In this document: piece by piece, positions 51,610 to 62,905 of the stretch
Numbering within the stretch: position 1 is the stretch's first letter
Layout of the letters: each line of letters starts with the position of its first letter
From: Schistosoma mansoni
Lineage: Eukaryota; Platyhelminthes; Trematoda; Strigeidida; Schistosomatidae
Assembly (NCBI RefSeq): GCF_000237925.1
Contig: NC_031496.1
Location: 15,078,589 to 15,142,588 of the forward strand
Reading direction: 5' to 3'
Length of the DNA stretch: 64,000 nucleotides
The notes under the pieces: model-generated
The model's database searches: none
Seen by the model: only the letters and a program-made list of their open reading frames with translations
What the model was told of the DNA's origin: nothing
Made by a program: the position numbers and the translations under genes

Positions 51610-52953
51610 AACCAAATCTCAAGGATTGGAATAGATAGGTCGAATACGACCATACCCCAAATATTAGGACGTTTGTTGAACATAGTTATTCGCCATTAAT
51701 AATTACAGTAAATTATGGGCGTTTGAACGAAATTAACATATTTGATAATTGTATATTTTGTCTTGTTATAAGCTGTCCCGATCGAGTCTTGTCCCGTCCG
51801 AGAATGTTACAATGCTATTCTGACACTTATGTTCATCGTCCTCCATATTTACTGCATGCGCTTCTAGAAGCAAATAGCTCTCTAAGAGCTGTTGTCTGAC
51901 TCTTATTGGATTGAACGACAACGATGCGTTTGAAAAACAGATCTGTATTAGCATTGGTTCCCAACGTCATTATCTTTGCAGCTAAATGTCCAATAACCGG
52001 GAGGAGATACATTAGCCATTGAACAATTATTACTTTCTAGGAAAGGTGAAAACGAGAACATTTTGTAGGGCCTGTGAAATGTCACTGGTCCCTAGCCAGT
52101 CAATTCAATGAATATCGAACACTTTCCGATCATCGTCATTGATAAGGGCTACCGTTGGGTATTAACGAAATGTACGCTCTGGACAGGCGCATCCTTCAGT
52201 AGTTTCACCCTGTTGTTTATACCCATTCCATGGATGCGTTTCTGTAATAAAGTTATCTGATCATCAAAGCAACCGTACGACCTGAATACCATCAAAGATT
52301 GATCCACTTCAGGTATTAACCGCCGAGTATGACTCCGATATAGGCTGGGAGATCACGCCGTTCATGTCGACCCTAAGTAGGCCTCTGGTCATCCATGCAG
52401 CTTGCCTACATAGATGGTTTACGACCAAATGGACGCGGTATTGTTCAGCCATAACGGCGTGGTCCATGTATGTAACATCATCCTTCTTACGTTGAAGATG
52501 CAATTCTTTTCCAAGCCTAAATATGTACACCCGAAATAGACAAGAAGCATAACATAGATTATCATGGTTCATCTAAACAGTATAGAAAATGATGTGATCT
52601 GAACGTAAGACTTCACAGGTAGGTAGTCGTATCACGGCAAGTTTACAGCATTAGGTTAAAATCGATTAGTCGTTTTTAAAATTTCAAAATAAAAAAATGA
52701 GAAATTGAAGTTAGACTGAAAAATGTGATGTATTTGCACTTTGCGTTTCAAACAATCTGGTCACACATATACTAATAAATCGTTTAAAGAACATTTTGTG
52801 TTTATAATTCATCAAAGTAGTTTAACGTCTGAAATTTGACGGTGAACTAGTTATCTTCAGGATTAACATTGTACTTGAGGTCCACATCAATGAATTTATC
52901 TGGTAACATACAACGAATTCCATTTACTCATCATTTCTTTGCTGTTGAAGATA
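51610..52953. other. Less AT-rich DNA of unknown nature
   Basis: Composition differs from the rest of the window. Minus-strand frames at 51766-51954 (62 residues) and 52309-52572 (87 residues) look protein-like but match nothing I know. It may be an older repeat or retroelement debris into which the Gypsy element at 52954 inserted. Confidence 0.35.
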
Positions 52954-53270
52954 TGACTAGTTTTCTAGTTTGATAACTAGCTACCAGTAACACCTATGTA
53001 CGAAGCGTTCCCCAACTAATCGAAATCAGAAGTCAGATGCGAAGAGGTAGGGAAGACATACTTGATACGTTATCAATATATCGCAAAGTGTTTACTCTAA
53101 GCTGGCTAGTGAACGTTGGAGCAGTGTCCCACGCTGGGTCGAAACGAGATCTGGTACGGATGCATGACCGAAAGCCTTCAGTTAACCAAGTCCACTTAAA
53201 AAAATGTGGTTAGCATCCAATGTCGAACACTTAATGAGCTATTGATTTTGGCGAATTATTTACAGCTACA
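52954..53270 (-). repeat. 3' LTR of the Gypsy element
   Basis: 317 bp with TG…CA ends when read on the minus strand (TGTAGCTGTAAATAA … TCA). Directly upstream in element sense lies the purine-rich tract CTAGGGGGGGAATGATC (about 53271-53287). It matches 57397-57712. Confidence 0.85.
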
Positions 53271-53799
53271 GATCATTCCCCCCCTAGTGAGGTAGTGATG
53301 CCCCTAAGACGTGACCAGCCAGAAGTTTAAACCCAACGAGTTTGTCGTTGGTAAACACTCTTCTGATAGCTTGCTATGTTTAGCAGCGTCTGGTCGTCTT
53401 TCCTTACACTAAGAGACCATAATGTACAACGTAGTAATAAGGAAAAAAAGTAAAATGAAAATTTTGGTTCCGTGTAAAACTTCATCGTTCTTTTCCAGCC
53501 GTCCTGGAAAAGAGAAAAAATAGAACGTGTGAGTGCATGTCAAAAATACACTCGTACTTGCGTAAGGACACAAGGTGAGCGGGAAAAAAATTAAATAGAC
53601 TAATACACTTGCGACAGCGTATAAGCGATTGGAAAAAAATTGTTTTTTTTTGTTTTTTTATATGAAAAAAATATGTATGCGCTCATAAGTAAAAAAATTG
53701 TTTTTTTTAAATAAATATATAAAAATAAGCATATTAAAATAATTCCTTTTTTATAATAAATAATGCAAAGGGAATTCGAGATAAAGTTTGTGTCCTACG

Positions 53800-56680
53800 T
53801 GCAATAGTCATTTAGATGTTCTGGAAATCCTACTCTTCTTCCAGAAGAGTTGTTTTAAGTTTATCTTCCCACGTTGACGAAGTATCAAGGTGTGTGTCGA
53901 CTGTCTTGTGGGGTACTACGATTGTGGGAGCCATGTCGTTCGAATGTACCGAGGGAAAATCGACGTAGCTAGGGTTTCCTTCTAAGTACGCTGCTTTTAG
54001 GCGATCGATACTGATGCTATCGTTCGCGACGCTCTCATCGACTACATAGTACTTAGGTTCACGTTGAAGAACTTTGAAGGGTCCTCCGCATGCTGATTCG
54101 AGAGGTCGTGGATACGAGTCTCAACGAACGAAAACATGTGTAATATGTCGTAAGTCAGGTTGAACGAAAACATCAGTTGATTGAGGTCGATTGTGAGCAG
54201 GTTTAACTGAACGCATCACGTTTGTAAGCCTACCCGTGTAAGAGTTTAGATCCATGTTCAATGAAGAAGCTGAAGGATCCACGAATTCTCCTGGAAGTCG
54301 GAGTGTCGTCCCGTAAACGAGTTGAGATGCAGTGTATCCAATGTCAGCTTTCACTGCATTGCGGATACCTAGCAAGACGAGTGGAATAGCGTCGGTCCAC
54401 TGTAGAACGTTTGTAGTTGATAATGAAGCTTTAAGTTGTCGATGAAAACGTTCTACCAGCCCGTTTGCTTGTGGGTGGTAGGCGGTCATTCGGAAGCGCG
54501 TGATTCCTAATAGTGAGGTCAGACAACGGAAAAGTCCAGATTCGAACTGGCGTCCGCGGTCTGTAGTGATAGTTGAAGGGCAGCCGAAATTTGCTACCCA
54601 TCGTTCGACGAAAGCACGAGCCACTGTTTCAGCAGTAATGTTCTTAATCGGTACTGCTTCTGGCCATCGAGTGAAACGGTCTACGTATGTTAAGAGACAT
54701 GAGTATCCGTTTGAATCTAGATGGACGTGGTCGAAACGAGCGTCAGGGGTTTTAAAAGAGCCTAAGGGACATTTGTTGGGTCTTATGACCTTAGATTTCT
54801 GACAGCTTACACAGGAGCGTGCCCACTCCCTCACGTCTTTATTCATGCCAGGCCAGAAAAACCGTTCGGCTACAAGCTTGATGGATGCACGAACACCTGG
54901 ATGAGAAAGATTGTGCAACGTATTGAAGACGTTGCGTCGATAATGTTTTGGTGCTATTGGACGATCCCTACCTGTAGATGTGTCACAGAGTAAGGTTTCC
55001 TTACCTGTTCCCATCTGCCTAATACTTAGTTTAAGAGTTGTCGAGGATAACTCATGCTGAAGATCAATGTCTTCTTTTTGAAGCTGAGCGAGTTTAAGAA
55101 GGTCGATTCTTTGGAAACTGTTCAAGGAACTTATTCGAGACAAGGCGTCTGCGACTACATTGTCAGCTCCAGAAATGTGTTGTATGTCTGAAGTAAACTG
55201 CCAAATGTAGTCCAGTTGTCAAGACTCTCGGGGTGAGTACTTGTCTGAAGATGAACATAAAGAGAAGGGAAGAGGTTTATGATCGGTAAAAAGCGTGAAT
55301 TCTCTTCCTTCGATGAAATGTTAGAAATGCCGTACAGCACAATACATAGCTAGGAGTCCCCTACCGAACGTGCTGTACCTAAATTCCGCGTCTAGCAACC
55401 GTCTGGAGAAAAATTCTAAAGGTTGCCACGAGTTGTTAAACCATTGTTGTAAGACTCCTCCGATTGCTGAGTCGGATGCGTCTACGGCGATACTAATGAG
55501 CGCTTGAGTGTTCTGATGCGCAAGCAGGGTTGCCTTAGCGATGTGTTCCTTAACTGTGGAGAATACTTTTCGGGCTGTGTCGTCTAAACTAATTGATTTT
55601 GCATTTCCACGAAGTTGGTCGGTTAACGGTTTCATAAGGGACGCACAATTTGGTATGAACCGTCTGTAGAAACTTACAAGGCCGTTGAAAATTCGCAATT
55701 GCTTGATCGTGGTCGGTTCTGGGTAATCCAGAATGGCCGCCATTTTGGTTCTAAGGGGTAGGATGCCTTGAGCATCAATAGTGTGTCCTAAGAAGTCTAA
55801 GAAGTTAGTTCCGATTTGGCATTTCTGAATGTTAACAGTAATGCCATGCCTTTGGAGTCGGTCGAAAACAATGTCCAGATGCTGGAGATGTGATTCTTTG
55901 TCCGGACTTGCTATGAGACAGTCATCAACATACGCGTGTACGGAGTTGAGACCTCGGAATACGTCGTCTATAAACCTTTGAAAGGTTTGAGCTGCATTTC
56001 TTAAACCAAAAGGCACTCGCAAGAATTCGTAAAGACCGAAGGGAGTGATGATGGCGGTTTTAGGAATGTCGTCGGTTGCCATCGGTATTTGGTTATAAGC
56101 CTTAACTAAGTCGATTTTCGAAAAGACAGTTGTACCTTTCAAGGTAGCTGTCAAATAGTGAATGTGAGGCAACGAGTAACGATCGGGAATGGTATTAGCA
56201 TTCAGACGCCGATAATCACCAGTTGGACGCCAATCATTGCTGTCCTTTCTAGGGACCATGTGCAAGGGAGATGGCCTAGGGCTATCTGACGGTCGAATTA
56301 TTCCTAAGTCTATCATGTGGTCGAATTCGTTTTTAGCCAACCTAAGCTTTTTGGGAGCCAGTCGTCGTGCTTTTGGTAATACAGGTGGTCCTGTAGTCGT
56401 GATGTGATGTGTAACATTGCTGGTTACACACGACAATTTCGGTTGCAGTTGATATATCCCGGAGTATTTGTCGAGTAATGATTGATATTGGGGGTCTATG
56501 ACGTGCTTAATTGTGACTGGGGATAATCTGCAACCGTGGTCGAGAGACAGATCGCTTACGTGAAACGCTCCTACGTGGGGATTTTGACCGACTACAATCA
56601 TTGCGAAATCGAAGGTAGCGTGTGTGAGTATGACATAATTCAGAGATGTCATTCGGGGTCATTTGAGGCTTTTCTTGGAC
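53800..56680 (-). mobile_element. pol region of the Gypsy element
   Basis: In element order: reverse transcriptase (about 56.4-55.7 kb, with GDYRRLN, the substrate block [13 protein letters not shown] and catalytic YVDD), RNase H (about 55.7-55.3 kb, [12 protein letters not shown]), then integrase (about 55.1-54.1 kb). The integrase has an HHCC zinc-binding part with HPGVRAS and CVSCQKSK, and a D,D-35-E core with HLDSNG, TTDRGRQFES and HPQANGLVERFHRQ. The integrase tail continues to about 53.8 kb (DSISIDRLKAAYLE). These motifs place it in the CsRn1 branch. It is a fossil and not a working polyprotein. Confidence 0.85.
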
Positions 56681-56779
56681 TGAAAAGAACTCAGCGTTAG
56701 TAGACTTCGTTATTTCTAAGATTCGATCGGCAGATGCAGCGATTTCGTCTACGGCGTTGTTTTGAAACGAGACGAGCAC

Positions 56780-57225
56780 TGCCTACACCTGTTTCGGGAG
56801 TTTAGACAAGAAAAGTTGTTTGAATAGGCCATCGTCGAACGTTCGTTGACCTATGACTTCTCTCATCCTTAACAACATGTCCATCGCGGAACCATGTTGC
56901 AGGTCGATATTGTTAAGGAGTAGGTCTAACCGTTGTCGATCAGTTAGATCTCCGCGTTTTAGAATCGACCGTTTGAGAGTTTCGTAAGGTTCCGGAACAT
57001 CACTAGTAAACATACTAGGTGTTACTTACCTGTTAAATTCGCGCGATAACGCCTTAACTACCGCGAGGAATCGTGTGCACGAGTCCGTGATTCCGTGCCC
57101 GCAAAAATCAGCTTCTGCGTAGAAGAACCAGGACTCGATATTGTCAGGCCAAAATGGCGTTAACTGAATCGAAGTTGGGAAAATAGATTCTAACTTAAAA
57201 ACCCCAGGTGACTGTTCCATCATAG
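56780..57225 (-). mobile_element. gag region of the Gypsy element
   Basis: The start of the gag-like product lies just inside the 5' LTR and primer-binding site. The motif PFWPDNIESWFFYAEADF and a following DSCTRFLAVVKAL are typical of the capsid-like part in CsRn1-clade gag. The downstream part includes LLNNIDLQHG and RMREVIGQRTFDDGLFKQLF. A zinc-knuckle is not evident. Broken. Confidence 0.7.
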
Positions 57226-57396
57226 TAATATAAAGAACGTAAAATATTTAATTAGAATATATCCGGAAAAACTCGCGAAAAAAAAGTATGTCACAATATA
57301 TAAAAATCAAATAAAGAATAACAATGAATAATAATATTCCAAAAAGGAACAGACAGTTTATTGGCTTGGTGTACCAGATCACGTCGGGCTCACCAG

Positions 57397-57712
57397 TGGT
57401 ATTCTAGTTTTACAATTAGTGGCCAGTAGTACCTTCCATATTCAAAACCTTCTTACGCCCGATAGAAATCAGAAGTCAGACGAGAAGAGGTAGGAAAGAT
57501 ATATTTGATAAGTTATCAATATGTCGAGGAACGTTTATTCTAAGCTGACTAGTGAACGTAGGAGTAGTGTCCCACGCCGAGTCGAAACGTGATCTGGTAC
57601 GGATGCATGACCGAAAGCCTTCAGTTAAAAAAGTCCACTTAAACAACGTGGTCAGCATCCAATGTCGAACACTTAATGAGCTATTGATTTTGGGGGATTA
57701 TTTACAGCTACA
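57397..57712 (-). repeat. 5' LTR of the Gypsy element
   Basis: 316 bp, counterpart of 52954-53270. Its inner end is one base from the primer-binding site. Together with the other LTR it defines the ends of the element. Confidence 0.85.
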
Positions 57713-58965
57713 ACATATTTAAAAGTAAAAAACTCAGCTAACTGTAAAACGGAAAAAATGTTTTTGTGCACTGGAGGAACGGTGTTCTTTATCCAAGTAT
57801 TCAGAAAAATAAGCTAACACCAAGATACTCAGCTAATGTCTTACGATTGAGTAAAGTAAGATCCAAGACAGACGAAAGTGCTTCATATAACTGTAGAAAG
57901 ACGACTGAGCGCTGAAACTGTGAATGCAAGAGAAACATAAATCTCACCTAATCTAAAAATAATTTTACACATTTGATTGGTGAGATTAAGAGATATGATA
58001 CTGAATTCACATTCAGAAAAAAGCGTTTTCATGCAGAAAGTATATTCAAGGAATGTTTACATACACGCAGGATATTTCAGGTAAAACTGGTAAATCTAAA
58101 TGTCACCTTGTATACCCTGGGAAGGTGGGTAGCTACAACATTGCTAAAACATATGTCAGTATCATACACGAAAGATGAGAAACGTTATTTTCTTTTCTAT
58201 TGCAGCAGACAATTTCGTGACCCAATTGATGATCTTAACACTGATCAATAAAAGTAGGCAGGAAAATAGGCATTCTAAAATCAGATCATAATGTAGTGAG
58301 GACCTCACTGAAAAACTTAGTGAAGTGATATTTTGTGGCTGGAGGCCATGAATTATGAGATTTTGGAGAAGTTACGACTTTAACTCAAATGTGATTAGAT
58401 TGGTCTGTGGGTTGTTTGTAGTTGTTTTTTCTCACTATTGAGGAACTGAGTTTTATTTCACGACAATGATACTAGAATGGATAACGTTGTTTGTTCAGGA
58501 TTATCAGTGTTACTGAGAAATTATTACTTCCGACATCATTCATTGTTTCGTCAAGTTCTGCAGCTCTTGTTACCCAGAAAAATTTCATTTTGATTAATCA
58601 TTATAGTACCATGTAATGAAGGTCAGATTTATATCACTAAATATACCAAAATCTCTTCTGCTTATAAATTGAGACGAACTAGATTTGTTTAATTATACAA
58701 ATAGTTTTGGTGTAATATCACATATACGATTGTTTTAGATATGATCGGCTTACTTTGAGCTAAGTCATTAAATTAATACGCAAGACAAAATAAAATGTTA
58801 CAACAACTGAAGCCAAATCTGTAAGTATGAACTTTCATCTTCAGTGAAATACTGATTAGCATGCATATTACCAATTTGTATATCAGTAAAATATACAATA
58901 AGGAATTTACTTAAATTATATTATGAAAATCAAAACTCTAATTAGCGCTTTTTTGAAAGTTAGTT
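57713..58965. other. No gene recognised
   Basis: Flank of the Gypsy element. A plus-strand frame of 92 codons near 57.97-58.25 kb has no recognisable motif. Confidence 0.45.
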
Positions 58966-58967
58966 TT

Positions 58968-59262
58968 CTACGGGATTCCAGCGGAAGAAGAAATTAGGAA
59001 GAAGCTCTAGAAGTGGATGGGACCCACATTAAGAATAGCATCAAACTGCGTCACAAGGCGAACCCTCACACGGAATCCTCAAGGTCAATGGAGAAGAAAA
59101 AGACCAAAGAACACATAACACTGAGAAACGGAAACAGGCATGGGAAGAATGAACAACAATTGGATAGGACTAGAAAAGAAGGCCTAGGACTGAGTATGTT
59201 AAAGAATGCTAGTTGGCAGCTTATGCTCCATTAAGGGGTGACAGGCGTACGTAAGTAATCAG
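58968..59262 (+). mobile_element. 3' end of an RTE/SR2-like LINE
   Basis: Same LINE as at 12.0-12.5 kb. Residue blocks [37 protein letters not shown] and RMLVGSLCS follow in order, interrupted by stops. It ends with GCGTACGTAAGTAA, the same kind of terminal repeat as the other copy. Heavily 5' truncated and dead. Confidence 0.7.
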
Positions 59263-59281
59263 GAAAATCAGAATTCGAAAT

Positions 59282-59742
59282 ATTCGATAGTTGAAATCAT
59301 GAGTCGATTGATGCTAGATCACCATGGAAAACCTCGAAGCACTGGACGGCCATCTCGCCCTATTGCGGGACTCCGCAGCACTGTGCATCCACGATCCCTC
59401 CCCGCGGGATTCGTACTCAGGACCTATCAGTCTCGCGCGCGAACGCTTAACCTCTAGAACTACTGAGCAGGCATTCAACGGTGTTAATGTCTAACTTCAA
59501 CCAATCCACGAAATTGAGCAACCGTCCACCATTGTCTTCAGTGAGTTACTATCTCACAACAGACCTGGTTGAACTCCCTTGATCACTGCTTCCCATTAGA
59601 ACTTCTGGAACTACCTGAGGAGTCCCACAATAAGACGCAACGGCCATTCAGTGTTTCCAGGTTTTTCATGGTAGTCTAGCATCATTCGACTGATGATCTC
59701 AACTATTAAAATTACTCAAATCTCCACAAAACCCTTTTCTCA
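59282..59742 (-). mobile_element. Composite hammerhead SINE
   Basis: From left on the plus strand: reversed 3' end (GTTGAAATCATGAGTCGATT), reversed hammerhead (about 59335-59395, core changed to CTGCGGA and GAGA), reversed tRNA-like head (B box as GGGATTCGTACTCAGG), reversed body (about 59478-59610), then a forward hammerhead and 3' half (from CTGAGGAGTCCCACAATAAG) ending in the outer inverted repeat AATCTCCACAAAACCC (about 59742). The left outer repeat is missing. Confidence 0.75.
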
Positions 59743-59968
59743 TTATATTCTGTTTAGTAAGATTGCAAAGCAACATAATATTGAATGCGAAATATAAATT
59801 ATTAATCACAGGTTTTATAATACTAATCTTATAATTATAAAAATTCAAAATATACCATATTGTATAAATTGTATACTTTTTACAAAATAAATAAATATTA
59901 TCATTTTTAACCAAGTAAAACTATTGAAGGTCAATCTAACAATAAATATTTTGTTTTGTTTTGGATAT

Positions 59969-60000
<32 letters not shown>

Positions 60001-60362
60001 ATAATAATAATAATAATAACAATGATATAGATATATTAAATGGAAACTGTTTGAAGTAAATAATTTATCAAAACAAGAAGCAATTGTTTTTCATATTTAT
60101 CAAATTCTCTTGTTTTTATTCTGTGAACAATGATGAATAGAAGTACAATGATAGTAGACAAAAAAAAAGAGAGAAACTGTAAAGTAATATAAAGCCAACT
60201 GTATATAGTTCTCCGTTTTTTTTTCGTTTTAATTAGCATTAAAGAATTACATTAATAAGGATGATGATCATTATATTTCTTAAAATCTCATGTTCATAGA
60301 CATTTCATCACTTGTTTGTTAAGATTCTTCAGTAAAAAATTTAGTAATTCAATACAAAAAAT
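59743..60362. other. Upstream region of the membrane-protein gene, with microsatellite
   Basis: AT-rich DNA with a TAC/AAT trinucleotide repeat at about 59968-60020. No clear promoter motif can be assigned. The short open frames on the minus strand lack motifs. Confidence 0.5.
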
Positions 60363-60448
60363 ATGTTTCATTACTTTTATTTATTACTTTCATGTTCAAT
60401 ATTATGGAGTATTAAATGTCAACATCAAGATTTCAGTTCTGTTACTGA

Positions 60449-60486
<38 letters not shown>

Positions 60487-60896
60487 GATCATCAAGTGTT
60501 GCTGATAACAGATCTATTATGATTGAAGGAATTCTTTCAGGTGTTGGTTTACTTACTGGGATTTTAATTATTCTAATATTGCTTATAAAGTGTTGCAAGC
60601 CTAATAAATTAAACGATAGTATGAATCGAGTCAAAATATCATTTTCACATCATGATCAAACAAAAATTTGGTCGACCAATTTAGAAAATGAAACTACTCA
60701 GGCATACGGAAATTTACAATATGATAATGATGAATATCATTGGGATGAAAATACTTTTACAAGTAGTTGTACATCTAGAATTCAGTCAATTATCGATGAC
60801 ACATCATCAGTGGACTTAGGAACACAAGAAATTGATGGAAACGATTGGTGTGCTACATTGAACGATGCTACATCAGTGACAATGGGAAAAACGTAA
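60363..60896 (+). CDS. Small type I membrane protein with threonine run, hypothetical
   Basis: 177 codons, single open frame from an ATG in A-rich context to TAA. Residues 1-19 (MFHYFYLLLSCSILWSIKC) look like a signal peptide. Residues 20-54 form a short extracellular part with 12 consecutive threonines (30-41) encoded by a perfect ACT repeat, likely an O-glycosylation site if expressed. Residues about 55-76 are a strong transmembrane segment (GLLTGILIILILLIKCC). Residues 77-177 form an acidic cytoplasmic tail rich in Ser, Thr, Asp and Asn, with YGNLQYDNDEY as a possible tyrosine-based motif. I do not recognise a family. AATAAA lies about 320 bp after the stop (61216-61221). The frame may be one exon of a longer gene. 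Overlapping frames are shadows. Confidence 0.7.
60450..60485 (+). repeat. In-frame (ACT)12 microsatellite
   Basis: Twelve uninterrupted ACT codons inside the membrane-protein frame. Such runs vary in length between individuals; any change by whole units would keep the frame. Confidence 0.9.
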
Positions 60897-61530
60897 AGTT
60901 AGAGCCTTTTAAACAACCATCTATCAGATCATTCATCCATAAAACTAATGTGTATATATAACTCATTCAAATCTAATATATTAATCATAACCGACCGACA
61001 TAAATCAATCAGAACTAATCAATCAATTATATTTCGAATGACTTTTGTTTAGATCAAACGACCTAACTGGTTATATATTTCATTTGTTTGTACATTCATT
61101 GACAGTGATATTTATGTATACGAATTTCAATAATTGTTCCGATTTAGCCGCATTTCTCAAATCATAACGTAAGATAGCGAAATTGATAACTATGAGATAT
61201 TTCTTCTCAGAAGACAATAAACATGATAATCCCTATCTAGTAAATGAGAATATGTGTCCCTTGGAAACACTTTAAAAATGAAAACGAATAGCATTTGTTA
61301 ATACATATATATATTTACTTTGAAAATGTTGTTACACAAAGATATAAATAGTCAGATCATATTGTCCCCAATACATACTTTAACATAAAGGAGTCAACTG
61401 AGAAATAAATAAAACAATTGTAAATTAAATTAGTAATTTGAAAGCTCAAAGGAAATAACTTGATGTTTATATTATCATTTAAATAATAATGTTATGTAAA
61501 TACTTTAACAATGCTTAATAGTAGAATTGT
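60897..61530. other. Likely 3' untranslated region and flank
   Basis: Contains AATAAA at 61216-61221 and further AATAAA-like A-rich motifs near 61.40 kb. No other gene seen. Confidence 0.45.
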
Positions 61531-61537
61531 TGTGTGG

Positions 61538-61680
61538 GCTACTTATATCGACATAAGTAGTATATATCGTGAGTAAGGAATAGAAGATCAAGAAGAGAAG
61601 AACAGAAATAGTGTTCTCATTCACTACAGAATATATAGATCTTTGATTTCAGATAGAGAAGTGAAATGTCTCGTTTAAGG
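61538..61680 (+). repeat. Dispersed repeat with CTACTTAT hairpin, copy B
   Basis: GGCTACTTATATCGACATAA then GTAGTATA pairs with the copy at 27.35 kb. Landmarks AGAAGATCAAGAAGAGAAGA and ACAGAAATAG follow. The family is not recognised. Confidence 0.45.
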
Positions 61681-62645
61681 TTAGTTGCTTATTATTCGTT
61701 TAGTGAAGTTATTTGAATTTTACCCTTGAATATCTAGTCCATAATAGTCAAACAATGATGTCAACCAACGACGTTTAGCCACATTTAGTATTATGTACAG
61801 AAGTAGTTGTCAGTTAATAAGAACATAAACGTGTAAAGTAGTCAACCAGGTAAGCAATAACAACTGATTGCGTAAGCACGAATAAATGGAATGAATTAAA
61901 GTAATATAAATTTTGTAAAACGATATAATTTATCAGATGTCCAGGATAATGACAAGGGAGTGCGAATTCCTAATGAATATGAAGGCTAGGTATTTTGTGT
62001 ATATTCCTATGGCTTTTATTGTATGCGATATAATGTGTTTGATGCTATTCAGAATATACTCTTATGAGCCGCATTAGCGTAAATTCGCTTTATTCTGTCA
62101 CCTAAAGATGTATATGTCAGGTTTATTTTGAAGCTCATCTTCTGGAGTTGGATTTACTATCGCTAAGCTGAAAAATTAATAACGAAGCCTCATTATGTTT
62201 AATATTCTTTTTTGAAGCATTCAGTATGTGTTGTTTTACGATATTTCTTACTACACTACTCTTATATGTATAGAAAAAGTTTAAAAGATACTAACCTTTA
62301 AGATTATTAACATACATTCAATAATAGAAAACTTAATTATTTCAGTTATATACCAACGTACTATATTGCATCTTACTTTGCATAATGTTGTAGCATTGTT
62401 ATGTTGTATAATATAGACCGTTTTATTCACATATCTTTCCATAAACTCCTCACACTGAAATCAAAAAATAAAATAATCAAATAAGTGCTAAGACCAAATA
62501 AACAGTTTATGAAAGTATACTGAACACGTAATTTATAGATCACTGTTATGACAAACTTTATGTAAAAAGGATTCTTATATATATAGTTATAAAACTTGCT
62601 GTTATGGTCTTTGCTAAACGATTGATGCAAAATACAGTTGCTAAT
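61681..62645. other. No gene recognised
   Basis: AT-rich DNA, no supportable coding or repeat signal. Confidence 0.5.
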
Positions 62646-62649
62646 TTAG

Positions 62650-62905
62650 ATATGTTGACTTACAAGACCAAACTAATGACGCATACATCAGTACGAGAAG
62701 CCTGGAGTTCTTATTGGTCCTTCTACCGTCTAGGCCTGCCTGTTAAATCAGAACGTCGATCTCAGCCTCCATGATATGAATCATATATTTCAAACATACT
62801 TGTTTTATACGCAAACAAAACAGACCACACCATAAAATCGAAAATAACATTTGTACACAATCAAGACAAAAAGTGGCTCTGATTGTGAGACACTGTGACT
62901 AATAG
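62650..62905 (-). repeat. Dispersed repeat, copy B (paired with 24.4 kb)
   Basis: The minus strand matches 24430-24620 over roughly 150-200 bp (ACAAATGTTATTTTCGATTT, GTGGTCTGT, GTATAAAAC, ATGATTCATAT, GAGGCTGAGAT). Beyond that it continues with copy-specific sequence (AGAAGGACCAATAAGAACTC then CAGGCTTCTCGTACTGATG). Confidence 0.55.

Larger units (their letters stand above)
52954..57712 (-). mobile_element. Ty3/Gypsy LTR retrotransposon, CsRn1/Boudicca type, broken fossil
   Basis: A nearly full-length element of about 4.76 kb with two LTRs (317 and 316 bp), a primer-binding site, gag, pol and a purine-rich tract, all on the minus strand. The primer-binding site (57376-57395, TGGTGAGCCCGACGTGATCT) matches the 3' end of tRNA-Trp apart from one clear mismatch; tRNA-Trp priming is a hallmark of the CsRn1 clade. 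The flanks AGATA and ACATA are a likely 5-bp target duplication with one change. The LTRs differ at roughly one base in nine over their best-aligned 250 bp, so the insertion is old. The reading frames carry about a handful of breaks and the element is dead. Confidence 0.9.

Noticed and set aside
53130-53170. GTCCCAC…GGGTCGAAAC in the Gypsy LTR resembles the stem II and GAAA part of a hammerhead
   Set aside because: No CUGANGA core precedes it in either LTR, so there is no support for a retrozyme-like ribozyme.
54500-54802. 100-codon plus-strand frame inside the integrase region
   Set aside because: Shadow of the minus-strand element.
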